A stretch of 64,000 nucleotides of DNA, from positions 1 through 64,000 of the forward strand of contig CACZAD010000014.1 of the NCBI GenBank assembly GCA_902779055.1. Reading direction: 5' to 3'. Made by a program: the position numbers and the translations under genes. Below are positions 50,185 through 58,924 of the stretch, piece by piece. Under the pieces are notes generated by a model. It had not been told where the DNA came from. It searched no databases and saw only the letters and a list, made by a program, of their open reading frames with translations. Source of the stretch: Fibrobacter succinogenes (GTDB lineage: Bacteria; Fibrobacterota; Fibrobacteria; Fibrobacterales; Fibrobacteraceae). Numbering within the stretch: position 1 is the first letter of the stretch; each line of letters begins with the position of its first letter.

Positions 50185-51519
50185 ATGAACAAGAAATTGT
50201 CTTTTTTAGCGCTTGCATTTTTGTTGGGAACGTCTCAAGTATGGGCTGTCGACCCGCGTATTGAACAGGGTGCCCGTTTTGAGGCCAAGGGCCAGTACGA
50301 GAAGGCTCTTGGTGAGTATCGTGCCATGTTGGCCGAGAATAAGAAGAATACCGAAGCATACATGGCTGCCGGTAACGTTCGCATGAAGATGAAGGATTAT
50401 AAGGGAGCTTTGGCGAATTTCCGCCTCGCTTACGGTTATGATTCCAGCTTGAAGGCCGCTTACGAAGGTGCTGCAAAGGCTTACGAAGCCATGGGCCAGC
50501 AGGCAAAGGCCGACGCCGAACGCGCAAAGATCGGTGGCAAGGCTGCTAGCGCTGCAAAGACAGAAAAGGTCGAAGCCAAGGCTGAACCCGCCAAGCAAGA
50601 AGTCAAGTCCGCTCCCGTAAAGGAAGCTCCTGCCGCAAAGGCCGAGGCTCCGAAGGCTGCTCCTGCGGCCGCTCCGGCTGCACCTAAGGCTCCTGCTGCA
50701 ACGGCTGCCGTCGATGCTTCTGAAGATCCGTTTGAAAAAGGCAAGGCTTTGCTCGCCCAGGGCCGTTATCAAGAAGCCGCTCCGCTCTGGAGAACCGTGC
50801 TTTCCAAGAAGCCCGGTGATGCCGGTGCATACTTCTATGCGGGCGTAACCCGTTATGAGATGGGAGAATACGACAAGGCCGAGTTCAACTTGAAGAAGGG
50901 ACTTTCGTACAAGGAACGCGGCAACGACGCCAATTACTACTTGGCAAAGATTTACCAGAAGGGCAACAAGGTTGATCTCGAAAAGAAGTCGTTGGCCGCT
51001 TATTTGAAGAAGGCTGCTCCGGACGCCAAGTTCCGCAAGGCTGCCGAAGACCGTATGGCCGAAATCAACGCCATCGCTTCTGCCGCTGCCGAAGAAAAGG
51101 CGATGAAGGAAGCCGAAGCCAAGGCAATGAAGGATGCTAAGAAGTCAGGGAACGACAAGTCGAGGTCTGCTGAACCGGCTACAGCCGCTGCAACGCAGAA
51201 CGAATACGTGACTCCGACGGCAACGAACTCCATCGCCAACGCCAATGCGCTTTATGCCGATGGTTACAACGAAGCCGCCCTCCAGATGTACAAGGCTTTG
51301 CTCGAAAACGAAATCACACCGGACGAACGTTATTTCGCTATGCTCCAGATGGGCAACATCTACCGCGAAATGCGCGACTTCCACAGCGCCGTGGTCCGCT
51401 ATCGTGATGTTGTTCGTGAATTTCCGGATTCCGACTGGGCGACCGAAGCCGAACGTGCCCTCGAAGATGCCGTGTGGCTTGAAAAGCACGCCAGCGAACT
51501 CCCGCGCAACAAGCGCTAA
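50185..51519 (+). CDS. Secreted tetratricopeptide-repeat protein
   Basis: 444 residues with a signal peptide (1-21). Two or three TPR-like units lie at 26-110 (ARFEAKGQYEKALGEYRAML), another set at 180-275 (GKALLAQGRYQEAAPLWRTVL, FYAGVTRYEMGEYDKAEFNL), and a third near 350-430. A Lys/Ala/Pro-rich linker (about 115-175) separates them. It is probably periplasmic and scaffolds envelope complexes. TAAATT lies seven bases before the ATG. Confidence 0.85.
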   Translation: MNKKLSFLALAFLLGTSQVWAVDPRIEQGARFEAKGQYEKALGEYRAMLAENKKNTEAYMAAGNVRMKMKDYKGALANFRLAYGYDSSLKAAYEGAAKAYEAMGQQAKADAERAKIGGKAASAAKTEKVEAKAEPAKQEVKSAPVKEAPAAKAEAPKAAPAAAPAAPKAPAATAAVDASEDPFEKGKALLAQGRYQEAAPLWRTVLSKKPGDAGAYFYAGVTRYEMGEYDKAEFNLKKGLSYKERGNDANYYLAKIYQKGNKVDLEKKSLAAYLKKAAPDAKFRKAAEDRMAEINAIASAAAEEKAMKEAEAKAMKDAKKSGNDKSRSAEPATAAATQNEYVTPTATNSIANANALYADGYNEAALQMYKALLENEITPDERYFAMLQMGNIYREMRDFHSAVVRYRDVVREFPDSDWATEAERALEDAVWLEKHASELPRNKR

Positions 51520-51540
51520 TGGGCGAAAATCCAGATTTAA

Positions 51541-51570
51541 AAAAGGTGGCCGTTGGGTCACCTTTTTTTG
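51541..51570. terminator. Bidirectional terminator
   Basis: AAAAGGTGGCC, loop, GGGTCACCTTTTTTT, between the convergent TPR and FGGY-kinase genes. Confidence 0.85.
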
Positions 51571-51579
51571 TAAGCTCAG

Positions 51580-53121
51580 CTAAGTGGCGTTTGCTCCAAA
51601 GAACTTCTGGTCGCTCTTGACCTTTGCGAGATATCTCTTGTAGAGTTTGTTGTAAATCTCGTGGTTCTCTGGGTTAGGAGTGTAGGTGTTTGCTATTTCG
51701 ATATAGTTGTGGATGTCTTCAAACCGGAGCTTGCCAAGCCCGATGGCAGCGATGGCTGATGCACCCAGAGCTCCGACGTATTGCGGATGCTTGACCGTTT
51801 CTATCGTGTGGCCCGTGATGTCGGCGAGAATTTGCCCCATGACGTTGATTCGGGCAAGTCCACCGGCAAAGCGGATGGCTTCGGGTATCTTGCACTTCTT
51901 GGCCTGGCATTCGAGCATCCAGCGGAAGTGGAAGCAGATGCCTTCGACAACCGCACGGAGGAGTTCTCCCCGGCTTGTCTCAAGTTCGATGCCCGAAAGC
52001 GTTCCGCGGATTTCTCCGTTTTCGAACGGAGTCTTGCTGCCGTGCAGGAACGGAGTGAACAAAAGTCCATGGGCTCCTGGAGCCGCCTTCGAAATCATCA
52101 TCGCGCATTCTTCGTAGCTGTACTTGGTGTTTTCGAGCTTGCCGATCAGGTTCCTGGCCCAGGCAAAGCACCGGCCTGCCGTCTCCAGTTCTCCGTACAA
52201 GTATTTCTGCGCCGGATTGGGACCCTTGATCGAAATCATCATCACGTCGGGAAGCTGTATTTCGCGATTGACGACCGTACAGACCGAGCCGGAGGTGCCG
52301 CAGTAAATGCTGGTCATGTTCTTTTGCGTGTTGCCGCATCCGATGGCGACCATCGAAACATCACCTGCACCGGCGATGACGGGTGTCCCTTCCTTCAGGC
52401 CCATCTGTTCGGCGACCGTTGCCGAAAGCCTTCCGACGATGTCGGTGTTCTGTACAATCTGGGGGAGGTGGTTTTCGTCGATGCCGTAGGCTTTTGCCAT
52501 GGTGTGGCTCCAGCCAGAATGCCCTTCGCGGCAGTCGTTAAGGGCCGTGCAGAATGCAGAGTCTTCGGTACGCAAGAACCTGCCGGTCGTCTTGTACAGC
52601 AGGTAGTCCCCGACGTCGAGGAACTTGTGGACGCGGGCAAAGTTCTCGGGTTCGTTCTTTTGCACCCACTTGTATTTCCAGATCGGGCCGTAAGCACCGA
52701 CCGGGACCATTCTGGTATGGTGGAGCGCTTTTAAAAGCTTCCAGACGTTAAGCCCGTGAATGCGGATCCCGTGATTGAAGTAGTCCTTGTATTCCTGGTC
52801 GGCGCGTCTGTCGAGGAACGTCATCGGCGGGCGGACGACGTCACCGTTTTTGTCGACGAGGACGGTCCCGTTCATTTGCGAACAGAAACTGATGCCTGCA
52901 ATCTGGTCACTTGTAATGCCGTTATTTTTAAGGATTTCCTTGGTTCCGCGACAAATCGAATCCCACCATTCCTCGGCGTTCTGTTCCACGCCTCGACCTT
53001 TCATGGTGGTGGTGGTGTGGGTCGTCATGACGGTTGCGCCTACGAATTCAATCTTGTCGGTTATTTTGGTAAGTGCAGCTTTTATAAAGGATGTGCCTAT
53101 GTCGTATGTCATTAAGTACAT
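51580..53121 (-). CDS. FGGY-family sugar kinase, xylulokinase-like
   Basis: 513 residues in two actin-like domains. Motifs: YDIGTSFIKAAL (phosphate 1), GISFCSQMNGTVLVD, FLDRRAD, VIAGAGDVSMVAIGCG and FAGGLARINVMGQILADI. The FGGY family phosphorylates sugars or polyols; the closest impression is xylulokinase, but gluconate or other pentulose kinases are possible. GGAC-type Shine-Dalgarno upstream of the ATG. It is monocistronic. Confidence 0.85.
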   Translation of the reverse strand: MYLMTYDIGTSFIKAALTKITDKIEFVGATVMTTHTTTTMKGRGVEQNAEEWWDSICRGTKEILKNNGITSDQIAGISFCSQMNGTVLVDKNGDVVRPPMTFLDRRADQEYKDYFNHGIRIHGLNVWKLLKALHHTRMVPVGAYGPIWKYKWVQKNEPENFARVHKFLDVGDYLLYKTTGRFLRTEDSAFCTALNDCREGHSGWSHTMAKAYGIDENHLPQIVQNTDIVGRLSATVAEQMGLKEGTPVIAGAGDVSMVAIGCGNTQKNMTSIYCGTSGSVCTVVNREIQLPDVMMISIKGPNPAQKYLYGELETAGRCFAWARNLIGKLENTKYSYEECAMMISKAAPGAHGLLFTPFLHGSKTPFENGEIRGTLSGIELETSRGELLRAVVEGICFHFRWMLECQAKKCKIPEAIRFAGGLARINVMGQILADITGHTIETVKHPQYVGALGASAIAAIGLGKLRFEDIHNYIEIANTYTPNPENHEIYNKLYKRYLAKVKSDQKFFGANAT

Positions 53122-53199
53122 TTTTTAGTCCTTTAAAAAAGTGTTCGAAATTCCTTATAATATGATTACAAGTATATAAAATTTGCGGACGATGGGGGC

Positions 53200-54402
53200 T
53201 TAAACGACCTGCACTAGCAGTCCCTTGAGGTATTGCCCTTCGGGGAATGCCGTGTTGACGGGGTGGTCCATCGGCTGGCCGAATCGTTCGATGATCTGTA
53301 CGCGACGGTGGGCGTCGGCAGCTGCATCGGCGATGATTTTCTGGAACAAGTCCATTTCCATGAGACCCGAGCAGCTGAACGTGGCGAGCATGCCGCCTTC
53401 GGCGAGGAGCTTCATGGCGAGCATGTTGATGTCCTTGTAACCGCGGGCGCCCTTTTGCAGGTTGTCCTTCGATTCAACGAACTTGGGCGGATCCAGCACG
53501 ATAAAGTCAAACGTTTCGGCGCGGTCGCGGCACTTGCGCAGGTACTGGAACACGTCAGCCTCGACGTGGGTTGCCTTGGCTGTGGCAAGCTTGTTGCGCA
53601 TGATGCCTTCCTTGGCAAGCTTCAGGGCGTCCTTGGAAACGTCCACTTGGTAGACGTGGTCGCAGCCGCCACGGAGTGCGTAAAGTCCAAAACCGCCAGT
53701 GTAGCAGAAGCAGTTGAGAACCTTCTTGCCGGCAGTGAGTTCGCCGACACGGCGTCTGGCATCGCGCTGGTCGAGGTAGTAACCGGTCTTGTGTCCGTTC
53801 TTCACGTCGATGGGGAAGAGGATGCCATTTTCGTTGATGATCACTGGTTCGTCGGGAACTTCGCCAAAGACGACACCCGTACGGAGGGGGAGGCCTTCCT
53901 TTTTGCGGACTTCGGAATCGCAGCGCTCGTAAATGCCGCGGCAGTGCGTCTTTTCGGCGAGCAGTTCGTAAATGACCTGGCGGTTGACTTCAGCGCCGGC
54001 AGCGAGAATTTCGACAGAGTAAATGTCTGCGTATTTGTCGATGATGCAACCTGGAATGCCGTCGTTTTCGGCATTGACGAGGCGGAACGCATTTTCTTTG
54101 TTGTTAACGTCGAACCCGCGGCTCTTGCGTGCAGCAATGGCACGGTCTAGAATGTCGCTAAAGAATTCGCGGTCGATTTTCGTGTTCTTTCCTTCGTTCC
54201 CGAAGGTCCAGAAACGCCCACGGATCTGGGACTTGGGGGAGTATGCCGCCAGACCCAAAAAATCGCTGTGGTAGCTGTAAACTTCAACAACATCGCCCAA
54301 TTGCGGATCGCCTACGATTTCGTCAATGGCGCCGCTGAAAATCCAGGGATGGTAACGGAGGGCGGACTTGTCGCGCCCGGCTTTCAGAGTAATCGCTTTC
54401 AT
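53200..54402 (-). CDS. RlmI-like 23S rRNA cytosine methyltransferase
   Basis: 400 residues. An N-terminal PUA domain (LRYHPWIFSGAIDEIVGDPQLGDVV), an EEHEE-like linker, and a Rossmann methyltransferase (KVLNCFCYTGGFGLYALRGG, DVSKDALKLAKEG, FDFIVLDPPKF with the DPP motif). This is the RlmI/RlmCD-like family that makes m5C in 23S rRNA. The start is the ATG at 54402; TATTTT lies seven bases before it. Confidence 0.9.
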   Translation of the reverse strand: MKAITLKAGRDKSALRYHPWIFSGAIDEIVGDPQLGDVVEVYSYHSDFLGLAAYSPKSQIRGRFWTFGNEGKNTKIDREFFSDILDRAIAARKSRGFDVNNKENAFRLVNAENDGIPGCIIDKYADIYSVEILAAGAEVNRQVIYELLAEKTHCRGIYERCDSEVRKKEGLPLRTGVVFGEVPDEPVIINENGILFPIDVKNGHKTGYYLDQRDARRRVGELTAGKKVLNCFCYTGGFGLYALRGGCDHVYQVDVSKDALKLAKEGIMRNKLATAKATHVEADVFQYLRKCRDRAETFDFIVLDPPKFVESKDNLQKGARGYKDINMLAMKLLAEGGMLATFSCSGLMEMDLFQKIIADAAADAHRRVQIIERFGQPMDHPVNTAFPEGQYLKGLLVQVV

Positions 54403-54553
54403 AGGCCCAAAAATAGAATTTTTTGTTATTTTTCTTTTGCTATTTGTTGTCGCTTTTGCCAAAACATGTGATAAAGCTCTTTTTTTTTGGATATCGGGGA
54501 AAAAAAGTAATTGTAAATTTCTTTTTTGAAATTTTATTACTAGATTAAAAATA

Positions 54554-56122
54554 ATGGTAAACTTGCATCTGACAAAGAGTTATTTAACGGGGCTTTTCTA
54601 TTTTGCCCTCGTTTTTGCTGTATCTTTGCCTTTGATTGCATGTGGCGAGAATTCGGAATCCGCTCAGAAAAAAACGTCAAATAATGGTGAAAATGGAGCT
54701 GTTGGACAGATTTTTAAAGGGGTGGTCCGTGAAATAAATGGCGAAGCCTCGCTAAAGCTTTTGAACGAAAATGCCCGCTCTCTTGGAGTCGGTGAAAAAT
54801 TTTACGAAAAATCCCTGCTGGCCGTGGAACCCGCCTCTTCTGTTGTGGTGGTCGTGTCGGATGGATCCGTCCTCAAGGCCGATGGAAAGACCGAGATCGC
54901 GTTTGATGCGGTGATGGTCGATTCCTTAAGGCAACGGATCACCGTTTCGCTGCATTACGGTAAATTGCTGTTCGATGTGCAAAAGCAGGTCGTCAAGGAC
55001 GAATTTGAAATCCAGACCGAAAATTTGAAGTCGATCGTTCGCGGTACCGCGGGATTTATGGAAAATTCTGATGGTCTGGAAGTGGCGTCCCTCAAGGAAG
55101 GCCGTCTGGAAGTCGTCCCCAAGAATGATTCCTTGTCGATTGTTACGGGCGGGCAGACGATGCTTGCAAACGTCAATGGGGTTAGAGTCCTTCCGCTTGC
55201 CAGTTCCGGAACGATCTTCCTTGCGAAAACGATTGATTCCTTGTCGACCGAAATGGCGGCGCAGTTGGGAGTTCATGCTTCCAAGATCAACCTCGATAGC
55301 CTGGGCTCGAAACTTTTAGAGTTTGACGATCTGTACAAGAAAAATGCGGAAAGCTTTATCAAACGTACTCAGGGCGAATTCAAGCCGATGGCTCTGAATG
55401 AATATATCGGAAAACCGAGCGTTTCTCTGGAAGCTCTCTTTGTTCCTGGCGCTTTTGTCACGGTGCTTGGCATCCGCGATACCATTCCCGAAAGTGGACT
55501 GTACAAGCGGACTTTTGAATGGGATGATTCCACGGCTTTTGGCCCGAAACACTTTGTTGCAAATTGCAGCGATGGCGAAGTCGAATATGTTTGCCATACG
55601 TGGCATACGAATTTCGTGTCGTCGCAGATGGCGGCGGTACTGACCAAGGCTAGCGAACGCAAGGCCGCACTCGTCAAGGATACGACTGCGCAACCGCAAA
55701 CACTCAAGTTGGCCGTTGTTGTCGAAGGTTCCGGACGTGAACGTATCCACGTGCTTCCCGAAGAGAGGGATATTCCGGCGACGCTCCGTTTTAGCGTGAC
55801 GGGACTTGTTGGAACTGACTTGAAACAAATTAAGCACATCGTCGTGAAACGCAAGGGCAAGATTATCAAGAAGTTCGTTGACGACGAACTGACGACCAAC
55901 TCGTTCAAGCTTCCGATCCGCCTGAAGCAAAACCGGGTGGCCCATTTCGAAGTGATAGTCACGTTCACGAACGGCAAAAAAATCAAGGCGAGGAAGGTTT
56001 ACGAGACTTACTGCTATTTCGACAATTACGAAGGTGGCAAGAAAAGTAACCGCATTAACGATATGTCGGCCGAAGAAGAGTACAAAAACGTCGTTTCCAA
56101 GCAGTTGCTTAAAAACGAGTGA
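54554..56122 (+). CDS. FecR-domain lipoprotein
   Basis: 522 residues. LPLIAC gives lipidated C30. A FecR-type domain spans about 50-220 (GVVREINGEASLKLLNE, SVVVVVSDGSVLKADGKTEIAF, TENLKSIVRGTAGFMENSD), here probably a structural envelope domain rather than a sigma regulator, because no sigma or receptor gene is nearby. The C-terminal part (about 290-520) is beta-rich. Its end overlaps no gene; VanZ starts 26 bases later. Confidence 0.78.
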   Translation: MVNLHLTKSYLTGLFYFALVFAVSLPLIACGENSESAQKKTSNNGENGAVGQIFKGVVREINGEASLKLLNENARSLGVGEKFYEKSLLAVEPASSVVVVVSDGSVLKADGKTEIAFDAVMVDSLRQRITVSLHYGKLLFDVQKQVVKDEFEIQTENLKSIVRGTAGFMENSDGLEVASLKEGRLEVVPKNDSLSIVTGGQTMLANVNGVRVLPLASSGTIFLAKTIDSLSTEMAAQLGVHASKINLDSLGSKLLEFDDLYKKNAESFIKRTQGEFKPMALNEYIGKPSVSLEALFVPGAFVTVLGIRDTIPESGLYKRTFEWDDSTAFGPKHFVANCSDGEVEYVCHTWHTNFVSSQMAAVLTKASERKAALVKDTTAQPQTLKLAVVVEGSGRERIHVLPEERDIPATLRFSVTGLVGTDLKQIKHIVVKRKGKIIKKFVDDELTTNSFKLPIRLKQNRVAHFEVIVTFTNGKKIKARKVYETYCYFDNYEGGKKSNRINDMSAEEEYKNVVSKQLLKNE

Positions 56123-56148
56123 CTCCTGAAAATGCTAGATTTGGCGCC

Positions 56149-56610
56149 ATGTTCGAATCTTTATTTCAAAAGTATCCGTTTTTCAGAAAAGTGCCTGCCA
56201 TTCTTTGCATGGCAATTATCTTCAAGATTTCTTCCATGACTTCTGCAGATTTGGAAGGGTTCCCGCATGTGTGGGATAAGCTTGCGCATACTTGTGAATA
56301 TGCGACGCTCGCAGGTTGTTTTTGCCTGTGGTGGTCTCGCGGAAAGTGGTCTGCCAAAACCTGGCTCAAGGTCTTGATCGTGATGGGCCTTGCTCTTGCC
56401 TATGGTTGCACGGACGAATACCACCAGGGTTTTGTGGACGGGCGTGATTCCAGCGCTCTTGACTTGGTGGCCGATACGCTTGGTGGACTTATCGGTGGTA
56501 TGGTCTATGTGCTGATCGTCTGGATCCTCAACCGTTTTGATCCGCTCCCGAGTGAAGAATACGAGAGCGATGACGACGATGCGGTTGATGCCGAAACCGT
56601 AGACGCTTAA
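56149..56610 (+). CDS. VanZ-family membrane protein
   Basis: 153 residues with three to four membrane segments. DKLAHTCEYATLAGCFCL and ALAYGCTDEYHQGFVDGRDSSALDLVADTLGGLIG are the VanZ signature. The family is linked to glycopeptide/lipid resistance, but the role is usually unknown. ATG at 56149 with TAGATT seven bases upstream; an in-frame GTG at 56119 overlapping the previous stop is a less likely start. Confidence 0.88.
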   Translation: MFESLFQKYPFFRKVPAILCMAIIFKISSMTSADLEGFPHVWDKLAHTCEYATLAGCFCLWWSRGKWSAKTWLKVLIVMGLALAYGCTDEYHQGFVDGRDSSALDLVADTLGGLIGGMVYVLIVWILNRFDPLPSEEYESDDDDAVDAETVDA

Positions 56611-56616
56611 AAAGTC

Positions 56617-57537
56617 TTAATCCCCAAGCAATATGATTTCGCGCTGGAGGTGGATGTTGAATTTTTCGGTGACCACTCTCTGGACGTGTTCGCTGAGTTC
56701 CTTGATGTCGTTTGCAGTCGCGTGGTCTGCATTGACGATGAAGTTCGCGTGAACTTGGCTCACTTCGGCACCTCCGATGCGGAATCCCTTTAACCCTGCC
56801 TGCTCGATGTAGTAGCCCGGGGCGATTTGATTGGGCGTATCCGCTGCCCCCAGGAGGAGCCGCTTGAAGGTGCTGCCTGCATTGGGCATCGAAAGCGGCT
56901 GCGATTTGCGTCGCTTTTCCATACATTCCTGCATTTCGCTTTCGAGATCCTGGACGGTTTTGTTTTCGTTGGCGGCGGGCGTCAGCTGGAATGTTGCTGA
57001 CAAGATGAATTCCTGATGGCCGTTGGCGGCGAGTTCCTGGAAAACGCTGTGGCGGTAGTCGAACCTGCATTCGTCAGCCGTTCTTTTGTGGATGTTCCCC
57101 GCTTCGTCGATGGACTCGACTTCGGTACAAGTCTGGGAAATGTCCTGTCCGTATGCGCCAGCGTTCATGTAGATGGCGCCGCCGAGGCTTCCGGGAATGC
57201 CTGCCAGCTTGTGGATGCCGGCTAGCCCTTCGTTGATGGTATGGCGGGCGAACCGTGCTAGTGGCGTGGCTCCCTTGACGAGAACCTTTCCATTTCCGAG
57301 ATTCGTGATTTCGGAAAAAGCCTTGCCGAGCTGGATGACAATCCCCATGAACCCGTTGTCGGAGACGAGCAGGTTTGTGCCCTTGCCGAGAATGAAATAG
57401 GGGAGCCCTTGCTCCTTGGCGAACTCAAGCGCCTGCGCGATGTCGTTTACGGATTCTGCCTTGACGAAATATCTGGCGGGACCACCCACTTTAAAGGAGG
57501 TGTGTTCGCTCATCGGTACATTTTCTAGGATTGTCAT
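56617..57537 (-). CDS. murB: UDP-N-acetylenolpyruvoylglucosamine reductase
   Basis: 306 residues from the ATG at 57537. FAD-binding residues in SFKVGGPARYFV, LGKGTNLLVSD, GIHKLAGIPGSLGGAIYMNAGAYG, RFDYRHSVF and SFKR-type motif NAGSTFKRL, EQAGLKGFRIGGAEVSQVHANFIVN. Reduces UDP-GlcNAc-enolpyruvate to UDP-MurNAc in peptidoglycan synthesis. TATATT begins about 12 bases before the ATG, in a 27-base divergent gap. Confidence 0.96.
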   Translation of the reverse strand: MTILENVPMSEHTSFKVGGPARYFVKAESVNDIAQALEFAKEQGLPYFILGKGTNLLVSDNGFMGIVIQLGKAFSEITNLGNGKVLVKGATPLARFARHTINEGLAGIHKLAGIPGSLGGAIYMNAGAYGQDISQTCTEVESIDEAGNIHKRTADECRFDYRHSVFQELAANGHQEFILSATFQLTPAANENKTVQDLESEMQECMEKRRKSQPLSMPNAGSTFKRLLLGAADTPNQIAPGYYIEQAGLKGFRIGGAEVSQVHANFIVNADHATANDIKELSEHVQRVVTEKFNIHLQREIILLGD

Positions 57538-57564
57538 GCCGAAAATATATATATTCTTTCCGTC
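57538..57564. promoter_or_regulatory. Divergent promoter between murB and the primase
   Basis: A 27-base gap with the shared box AATATATATATT. On the plus strand TATATT (57550-57555) ends nine bases before the primase ATG; on the minus strand the same box ends six bases before the murB ATG. Overlapping, divergent, near-leaderless promoters are implied. Confidence 0.6.
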
Positions 57565-58725
57565 ATGACAGAAGATGAATTGAAACAATTTAAGGCTGCG
57601 CTTTCGATAACCGCTGTTGCTGCGGATTTAGGCGTACCTCTGGTACGTGGACGCTGCCGGTGTTTCTTCCCGCAACGTCATTCGCATAACGACAGGACTC
57701 CCTCGGTTTCTTTTTCCGAGGAACGCGGAACGTTTCGTTGCTGGGTCTGTGATGATGTCCGTGGCGATGTGATTTCGCTTGTCCAGATCGTCAAGAATTG
57801 TTCGTTTGTCGAGGCTCTCAACTGGCTCAAGGAAACGTACCATTTTTTGCTGCCGGGGAACAACCGCGCTACCAACCGTCCGGAAGCCCGGGTGGCTTCG
57901 AACTCGGGGCGACCGGTGCCGAACCCTCCGGCCCAAGGGAATGCTGTTGCCTCGCGGGTGGCCGTGAGAGATGCCGAACGTGATGCTGCGCTTGAATACC
58001 ATTCTCCGGAACCGGTAAAAGAGCTGGTGAGCGAAGATGAACGGAAAAAAATCATCCTTTCGTTCCTTAAAATGCTGAGCCCTGTAGACAAGACTCCTGC
58101 AGCCGCCTATCTAGCGCGTCGTCGCATTTACAAGCCTATCTGGGACAAGATGCTGCTGCGCACGATCACGGATTATGGGGCGCTCAATAACAAGCTTAAA
58201 GAAACCTATGATCTGGAAGTCCTGAAATATGTCGGGCTTTTCAGTGAAAAAGGAAACTTGCGCTACTACAAGCATCCGCTATTCTTCCCTTATCTGGATG
58301 CAAAGCGCCGCTCGTTTTATTTCCAGGCGCGTGCCATCGACAGTACGGTCGTTCCTAAGGAACTGAATTTGCGCGGAACCGTGCCGTATCCGTATAACGT
58401 TTCTGCTCTGGATCAAAGGCCGGGGTGGGTTTACCTGTGCGAAGGCGTGGTCGATACGCTCACGTTCCTGGGACAGGGTATTGCTGCGATCGGAATCCCT
58501 GGTGTGCGTTCGTTCAAGACGGAATGGCTCCCGCTCTTCAAGAACAAGAGCGTTGTGCTTTGTCTGGACAAGGACGAGGCGGGGCGTAGCGGTACGGAAT
58601 ACCTGCAGTCTGTTTTTGCCCAGTCTGGAATCCGCACGGTCGTGCTGGGCGAGGGGCTCGAAAGTCTGAATTCTTCGATGAAAGAAGGGGACGATATAAA
58701 CTCCTGGTTTGGCGGTAAAAAATAG
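57565..58725 (+). CDS. DnaG-like small primase (CHC2 zinc finger + Toprim)
   Basis: 386 residues. N-terminal zinc finger: CRCFFPQRHSHNDRTPSVSF, FRCWVC with C33, H39, C59, C62. Toprim: E293 in CEGVVDTL and D335/D337 in CLDKDEAG. It lacks the long DnaB-binding C-terminal domain of housekeeping DnaG (about 600 residues), so it is either a second primase or a mobile-element or phage-type primase. A Pro/Arg-rich linker (about 90-140) separates the zinc finger from the core. Confidence 0.83.
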   Translation: MTEDELKQFKAALSITAVAADLGVPLVRGRCRCFFPQRHSHNDRTPSVSFSEERGTFRCWVCDDVRGDVISLVQIVKNCSFVEALNWLKETYHFLLPGNNRATNRPEARVASNSGRPVPNPPAQGNAVASRVAVRDAERDAALEYHSPEPVKELVSEDERKKIILSFLKMLSPVDKTPAAAYLARRRIYKPIWDKMLLRTITDYGALNNKLKETYDLEVLKYVGLFSEKGNLRYYKHPLFFPYLDAKRRSFYFQARAIDSTVVPKELNLRGTVPYPYNVSALDQRPGWVYLCEGVVDTLTFLGQGIAAIGIPGVRSFKTEWLPLFKNKSVVLCLDKDEAGRSGTEYLQSVFAQSGIRTVVLGEGLESLNSSMKEGDDINSWFGGKK

Positions 58726-58924
58726 GATGCCGCGTTTGTCTTGAAAGTATTTGTCCTTTCTACCCTTGTATATGAAACATTTTGTTTCTTAGATGATTTT
58801 AAAAATTATTAAAAAATTAAAAAATACTCAAATTTCTATAAAATTTAAGCATTTTTGTTTCATAAATATTGTTTTGTTTGGTTGATTATTTTATCTTTAT
58901 AACAGATAAACTTGATGACTGAAA
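58726..58924. other. AT-rich regulatory gap before the TIGR02147 gene
   Basis: About 200 strongly AT-rich bases. An inverted pair ATGAAACA (58772-58779) and TGTTTCAT (58856-58863) lies 76 bases apart and could be a regulator site. No terminator is obvious. Confidence 0.5.
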
